In this document: in pieces, positions 59,682 to 64,000 of the stretch
Position numbering within the stretch: the first letter of the stretch is position 1
Layout: every line of letters begins with the position of its first letter
NCBI GenBank assembly: GCA_002481545.1
Contig: DLEF01000007.1
Coordinates: 4,990-68,989 of the forward strand
Direction of reading: 5' to 3'
Origin: Cyanobacteria bacterium UBA7753
Lineage (GTDB): Bacteria > Cyanobacteriota > Vampirovibrionia > Gastranaerophilales > Gastranaerophilaceae
DNA length: 64,000 bases
The notes under the pieces: generated by a model
The model's input: the letters and a program-made list of their open reading frames with translations, nothing else
What the model was told of the DNA's origin: nothing
The model's database searches: none
Position numbers and translations under genes: made by a program

Positions 59682-61853
59682 TTTCCTCTTAATTTTTATC
59701 TTTACCCCTAATATTGTTATGATTTTATGCATTTTATCTTTGTCATTTTTTATTGAAAAGAGGTTCTCTATAAATCTATAATTACCATATTGATGATGAT
59801 AAATTCTTATTCCGAATAAATATATTTTTTCCTCTTTAGTATTCGTTTTTTTACAAAAAACTTTTGATAACAATTCTTGTTTTTTATACCTTTTTATATC
59901 TTCCTCAAAGCCAGTCATTATCAAGTATTTTTTATATTCTGAATTTAGCGGATGTAACGCCGATAGATTCCATGGTTTTGTTGCGCCGGTAAAATGTACT
60001 ATTGCAGGATTTAGAGCTGCAATTTTTTCTTCTTCCTTGGTATAAAAATGGTCTAAAACATATCCTGTATAAGCAGGTGAAGCAACATTCCAACGCAATG
60101 GTAGATATAAACATTTCCCGTTTAAAACTCCATTAAGGATATCTTGATCTTGCATAATTATTTGCTTTTCGTGTTCATTATAATAAGCAATAGACGTTTC
60201 TGCTAAGTTCAAATTCCTTAGTCTTTTCATATTGAAAACAATCATCCCTGCATTAAAATATTTATTCTCTGGTGGTAAATTTAATCTTTCTACATTTTCT
60301 TTACTTGACTCATCCTCAACGACTCCGGCTATATAATCATCTAGGTTATAACTCCATAATTTTGCCAAATCATCTTCTGCCAACATATCACAATCCATAT
60401 AGATACATTTGTCCATATCTTGTGGCAATACATCAGGCAAATATAATCTGTAATATGTGGTAGCACTTATCCAATCACGATTTAACGGGAATTTAGAAAA
60501 ATCAAAATTACTAACATCTATAAAATTAAGTCCGAAATCTCTTTTTTGTTTTAAACTATTTAGTTTCCTTTTATTTTCTTCCGTCAAACCAGTATTCAAT
60601 ATATAAAAATTATAATAATTGGATAATGGAGAATTAGCTAATATTGATACAATCGTAACCGCACAATGTTCAACATAGTTATCATCTGTGGCAAAAACCA
60701 CATTTATATTATTTATTATTTGGTGATTTTGTTTATTATAAAAACTTCCGTTCCCGAGTACAATTTCCTCATTATTTAATTTTATAATTTGTTTTTTTTG
60801 AAAATATTTTTTATTTTTTATTCTTATATTTATCCCTAAAATTGTTATTACTTTATAAACCCCTTCATTTTTTAGAGAAAAAATATTTTGATACCATTTT
60901 TTATTTCTGAGTAAATTTTTACTATGCAGTCTTCTATAATCTTTTTCACTATAAAAATAATCTTTATCATATTCGTAAATGTTTAATACAGGAAAAACTT
61001 CATTCTGCAATTTATCAGCCAACAATTTTTTATTCGTTTTATCTTTCAAAGTATCTAATTGCCAAAAGCTATGCACTACCAACCAATTGATATAACTCTG
61101 TTTTACATCTTCATATTTGTTATTCTGTTCTAATTTTTCTTTCAATATAAAAGCTGATTTTATATAATCAAAAGGATACTCATCCCTTTTATTTTCTAAA
61201 GAAGTCGAAATTTTTCTATGTATTACCAGATTGTCTTTTATAACAGAAATTCTATCTGCTAATACTAATGATAAAAATACAAAAGCAGCATCTTCAGAAT
61301 TGTGTATATCAGGAAATTCTAAATTATATTTCTTTAAAAAACTTGTCTTATACAATTTATCCCAAGCCCAACCTTGGCAAAAACCGATTATATGTTTCGG
61401 CATATCTTTATAATTAAAGACGTTTTTATTTGGTAAATATTTTTCATGAACAGCATTCTTCAAATCTAAAAATACATTCTCTCTATCAAAATATTCACGA
61501 CTTCTACAAATTGTTATATCAGCATTTTCATTCAATGCGTTATTATAAAGCTTTTCCAGCATATTCAATTCAAAATAGTCATCAGAATCCAAAAAGATTG
61601 TATAGTCGCTTGTTGCAGACTTTAAACCGTTATTACGGGAAAGTCCTGCCCCTTGATTTTGTTGTTGTATTATTTTTATCCTGTCATCTTTATTAGCATA
61701 TTCTTTCAATATTTGCAAAGAATTATCCGTAGAGCCGTCATCAACGCAAATTATCTCAATATCCGTCAAAGTTTGATTGACGACGCTGTCTAAACATTCT
61801 CTCAAATATTTCTCTACATTATATACAGGTATTATTACACTAACCTTTGGCAT
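59664..61853 (-). CDS. Bifunctional glycosyltransferase: GT2 domain + tag + GT8 domain + tag
   Basis: 729 aa. GT2 half (~1-330): VSVIIPVYNVEKYLRECL, EIICVDDGSTDNS, GAGLSRNNGLKSA, YTIFLDSDDYFE. Tag (NIFSLKNEGVYKVITILGI..., ~320-350). GT8 half (~385-650): NVVFATDDNYVEHCAVTIVSIL, CIYMDCDMLAEDDLAKLW (DxD), KYFNAGMIVFNMKRLR, IIMQDQDILNGVL, IVHFTGATKPWN. Second tag at the C-terminus (NLFSIKNDKDKMHKIITILGV...). Same plan as the 53759 gene but with a different N-terminal enzyme. First gene of a unit with 58589 and ugd. Confidence 0.88.
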   Translation of the reverse strand: MPKVSVIIPVYNVEKYLRECLDSVVNQTLTDIEIICVDDGSTDNSLQILKEYANKDDRIKIIQQQNQGAGLSRNNGLKSATSDYTIFLDSDDYFELNMLEKLYNNALNENADITICRSREYFDRENVFLDLKNAVHEKYLPNKNVFNYKDMPKHIIGFCQGWAWDKLYKTSFLKKYNLEFPDIHNSEDAAFVFLSLVLADRISVIKDNLVIHRKISTSLENKRDEYPFDYIKSAFILKEKLEQNNKYEDVKQSYINWLVVHSFWQLDTLKDKTNKKLLADKLQNEVFPVLNIYEYDKDYFYSEKDYRRLHSKNLLRNKKWYQNIFSLKNEGVYKVITILGINIRIKNKKYFQKKQIIKLNNEEIVLGNGSFYNKQNHQIINNINVVFATDDNYVEHCAVTIVSILANSPLSNYYNFYILNTGLTEENKRKLNSLKQKRDFGLNFIDVSNFDFSKFPLNRDWISATTYYRLYLPDVLPQDMDKCIYMDCDMLAEDDLAKLWSYNLDDYIAGVVEDESSKENVERLNLPPENKYFNAGMIVFNMKRLRNLNLAETSIAYYNEHEKQIIMQDQDILNGVLNGKCLYLPLRWNVASPAYTGYVLDHFYTKEEEKIAALNPAIVHFTGATKPWNLSALHPLNSEYKKYLIMTGFEEDIKRYKKQELLSKVFCKKTNTKEEKIYLFGIRIYHHQYGNYRFIENLFSIKNDKDKMHKIITILGVKIKIKRKNNAKG

Positions 61854-61857
61854 TGTT
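61813..61857. repeat. 45-bp direct repeat, copy 2 (start of the 59664 gene)
   Basis: Identical to 59637-59681; see that entry. Confidence 0.9.
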
Positions 61858-62251
61858 GTCCCTTAAGATTCCTTGCCGAGTTTGTTCCCCAAATCAACTT
61901 TACTCCGTCCGATTACTCTTCTCTTATAAACGGAGCGACACCCGACATAATACGTATATTTTAACATAAACATAACATATACGTATATAATATACACATA
62001 TTTTTACACTATTATGAAATACTGACATCTTTCAAAATGTATATTTTTTAATCCGGTATCATTAAATTATTAATCGTAAACAACCGGAAAATGAATTACA
62101 TAAATAGACTCTAATTTGAAATAAAGTTATTAATTTTACAATATGATTCTCTGGAGCAAAACAAGGATTCTACCTGCATTTAGCTTATTACCAATACAAG
62201 CACTGTTATATTTTATTATTTATATTATTAGCATAGAAACCCACTACTTTG
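61854..62251. other. Intergenic region upstream of the 59664-ugd unit
   Basis: No gene supported. Contains the third twin-box promoter (61947-61990). The remainder (62000-62250) is AT-rich and shows nothing recognisable. Confidence 0.5.
61947..61990 (-). promoter_or_regulatory. Twin-box promoter of the 59664-ugd unit
   Basis: Minus-strand -10 TATTAT (61947-61952). Boxes ACGTATATTT (61952-61961) and ACGTATATAA (61981-61990), 29 bases apart, as in the two other units. Confidence 0.55.
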
Positions 62252-64000
62252 CTATTTTTTCTTATTCCTCTTCATCTTTATCGTGAACCCTAACAACTTG
62301 ATTATTTTGTATTGCCCGTTCATTCCGTTTGTAAGAGAAAACAGGTTTCTTGATATCAATTTCAGATTATTTTTGAACGACGGATTTCGATAGGTCGGCA
62401 AATCCATTGCCCTGTCTCCGTATTTATCTTCCAGATACATCAAATACAGACCTATCATATACTCCGACACAAACCCGTATAACCTCGGTATATCCCCGTC
62501 CTTCACCGCATAATCCAAGGTGTATTCTTGCATCTCTTTCGGATAATTCTCTTTTAAACCGTCTATCACAATTTGAGAATCTTTTTGTCTGTCGTGTTTC
62601 AACAGTTCCAATACAAGCGGAATAATCTCTTCACACATATTGAAGAAATCTTCACGTTTCATGATGAACATTGAGCTTGTATGCATTCTGTCTTTGTTTA
62701 CAGCCTTCAAATACTGTCTGTACAATATCGGATGATTTTCCTCCGACAGATTTATGAATTTTTGGAATAATTCATACCCGAATGGCTGTTTATCCATTGT
62801 AATCTGAGATTTTGTAATAACATCATAATCTGTCATCAATTTGTTCAAATATCGCTTGTTCAATCCCAACATCTGTAACGTTGTCCCGACAGGAGTACAG
62901 CTGTACATTTTCGACAGATTGAACAACCTTCTGTAGTGCATTAACCCGATATAGTCAGGGTTCCCTATCTTATCGTAATTCTTCCAAGCCCAATATATAG
63001 CCGTGAGTTCGTTCACATCTCTGTTTAAAGATGAAATGTTATCACCCGTATTATCTCCGATAGTATTATCCATCAGCCAATCGAATTCATCTTTGGTGAT
63101 TTGTCCGTCTTTTGATTTCTCCAGCGCTACCTCTCGTCCGCAATGTATAGGCAACACAACATCATTCTTGAAAAGTTTATCCTTCTTGTGGTAACAGATT
63201 AATAACTTGACTGATTTATTACTCTCTGTAATACTTTTCCGACTTGAAAAGGTATTTATTAATCTGTCAAACATTTCCTCTAATCCGACTTTTGCACTCC
63301 AATTTAAAGCCTCTAACTTTGTAGTATCTACGACAAGTTTTGTCGCAGGCGGATATAACTTGTCATCAAGTTGAAATTTTACCTCTGATGTCTTATATTT
63401 ATTACTCAGTTTGTACGCCAATTCTTTGATGGAACACTTTGCAGCCTTATTCGCTACGTTATAGCTTTCTCCGTTTATTCCTCTTTCCAATAATATGAAT
63501 ATTGCAGCAATTGCATCCGTGATGTAGCAATAATTTCTCGTGGTTTCTCCGTCCGTCTTAAGCACAATATCCTGTTTCTCGCACACATTTCTTGAAAATT
63601 GTGCAAATACACGATTGTCCTTGTAATCTACGCTCGCTCCGATTGTTTGGACGAGTCTCGCTATTTTGACAGGCACTCCGTATTCCGCAAAATACGATGT
63701 GCAAAGAGTCTCTGCCAATCGTTTGCTCTCTGGGTAAGAACTCCTTGTCTTTAAAATGTTTAAATATCCGTAATCGTTTTCTTTTAACGGTTCTTTCCCG
63801 TCTATCGGAACTATCCCGTAAACCTCCATTGACGATAAGTAAACCATACTCTTAATCTTCTTATCTTTTGCAAATTCAAGGACATTTTTTGTTCCATGAA
63901 TTATAGAATGTATCGTCTCTATAGGATGTTCTATAAAATACCTTGAACTTGTACTGTTTGCCGTATGAATTATATAATCAACTTTTCCTCGGTATCTAAT
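62252..64000 (-). CDS. NAD-dependent epimerase/dehydratase fused to DUF4422 plus C-terminal tag, 5' end outside window
   Basis: The first ATG in frame (63847) is internal: the frame continues to the window edge and encodes DYIIHTANSTSS and ...HGTKNVLEFAKDK before it, standard SDR sequence. Visible 582 codons. SDR part: MVYLSSMEVYG (catalytic Ser), SSYPESKRLAE (YxxxK), KIARLVQTIGASV. DUF4422 part (from ~residue 275): NTGDNISSLNRDVNELTAIYWAWKN, YIGLMHYRRLFNLS, RMHTSSMFIMKREDF. C-terminal tag NLFSLTNGMNGQYKIIKLLG.... Probably makes an activated sugar and transfers it, or a relative of both. The fusion is unusual. Confidence 0.85.
   Translation of the reverse strand: MRYRGKVDYIIHTANSTSSRYFIEHPIETIHSIIHGTKNVLEFAKDKKIKSMVYLSSMEVYGIVPIDGKEPLKENDYGYLNILKTRSSYPESKRLAETLCTSYFAEYGVPVKIARLVQTIGASVDYKDNRVFAQFSRNVCEKQDIVLKTDGETTRNYCYITDAIAAIFILLERGINGESYNVANKAAKCSIKELAYKLSNKYKTSEVKFQLDDKLYPPATKLVVDTTKLEALNWSAKVGLEEMFDRLINTFSSRKSITESNKSVKLLICYHKKDKLFKNDVVLPIHCGREVALEKSKDGQITKDEFDWLMDNTIGDNTGDNISSLNRDVNELTAIYWAWKNYDKIGNPDYIGLMHYRRLFNLSKMYSCTPVGTTLQMLGLNKRYLNKLMTDYDVITKSQITMDKQPFGYELFQKFINLSEENHPILYRQYLKAVNKDRMHTSSMFIMKREDFFNMCEEIIPLVLELLKHDRQKDSQIVIDGLKENYPKEMQEYTLDYAVKDGDIPRLYGFVSEYMIGLYLMYLEDKYGDRAMDLPTYRNPSFKNNLKLISRNLFSLTNGMNGQYKIIKLLGFTIKMKRNKKK

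Noticed and set aside
1..64000. tRNA or rRNA genes
   Set aside because: I looked through the intergenic stretches for T-loop and anticodon-arm patterns and found none I could support.

Overview
AT-rich, densely coded bacterial chromosome. The gene content suggests a non-photosynthetic cyanobacterial relative of the gut 'Melainabacteria' type (Gastranaerophilales/Vampirovibrionia). The signs are a YggS-sepF pair, a RicT/PSP1 protein, a short SLOG (DprA-like) protein, a cyanobacterial-style NusB with an insertion, many TPR proteins, small EF-hand and Q-rich orphans, a solo GatD and a long RTX protein. This is inference from gene content; there is no rRNA, tRNA or phylogenetic marker search behind it.

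Layout. 0-1 kb: end of a possible calpain-like protein, then a small-ORF/antisense RNA locus. 1-14 kb: pcrA helicase, SLOG protein, HEAT protein, then a minus-strand cluster pth / TPR / ricT / rnpA / unknown, and a 1285-residue tandem helicase. 13.6-27 kb: small winged-helix protein, era, two TPR/sugar-transfer genes, pgi, a GIY-YIG nuclease inside a dispersed palindromic repeat, yggS-sepF, an orphan membrane protein with a leader ORF, a CCA-adding-type nucleotidyltransferase, and two TPR genes. 27-36 kb: RTX protein with an apparent 5' frameshift, mutS, gatD, POT transporter. 36-48 kb: pseudo-histidine kinase overlapping a MalK-type ATPase, ftsY-nusB, HAD phosphatase, zinc dehydrogenase, Fsr-type MFS, sugar-binding lipoprotein overlapping an AMIN-like membrane protein, EF-hand protein. 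48.4-49.5 kb: an island with a candidate type I toxin-antitoxin locus and a RelB/YafQ pair whose toxin carries an in-frame stop. 49.5-64 kb: a surface-polysaccharide cluster, all on the minus strand (rmlC-B-D-A, several glycosyltransferases and fusions, ugd), interrupted by a DUF4143 ATPase.

Themes. The polysaccharide cluster supplies dTDP-rhamnose and UDP-glucuronate and several transferases. Its proteins share a short basic hydrophobic module, and three of its transcription units share a twin-box promoter. Noncoding space is dominated by dispersed palindromic repeats. The most novel-looking items are the two convergent small-ORF/antisense loci, the GIY-YIG gene lying in the loop of its repeat, the shared glycosyltransferase tag, the twin-box promoters and the frameshifted RTX gene.
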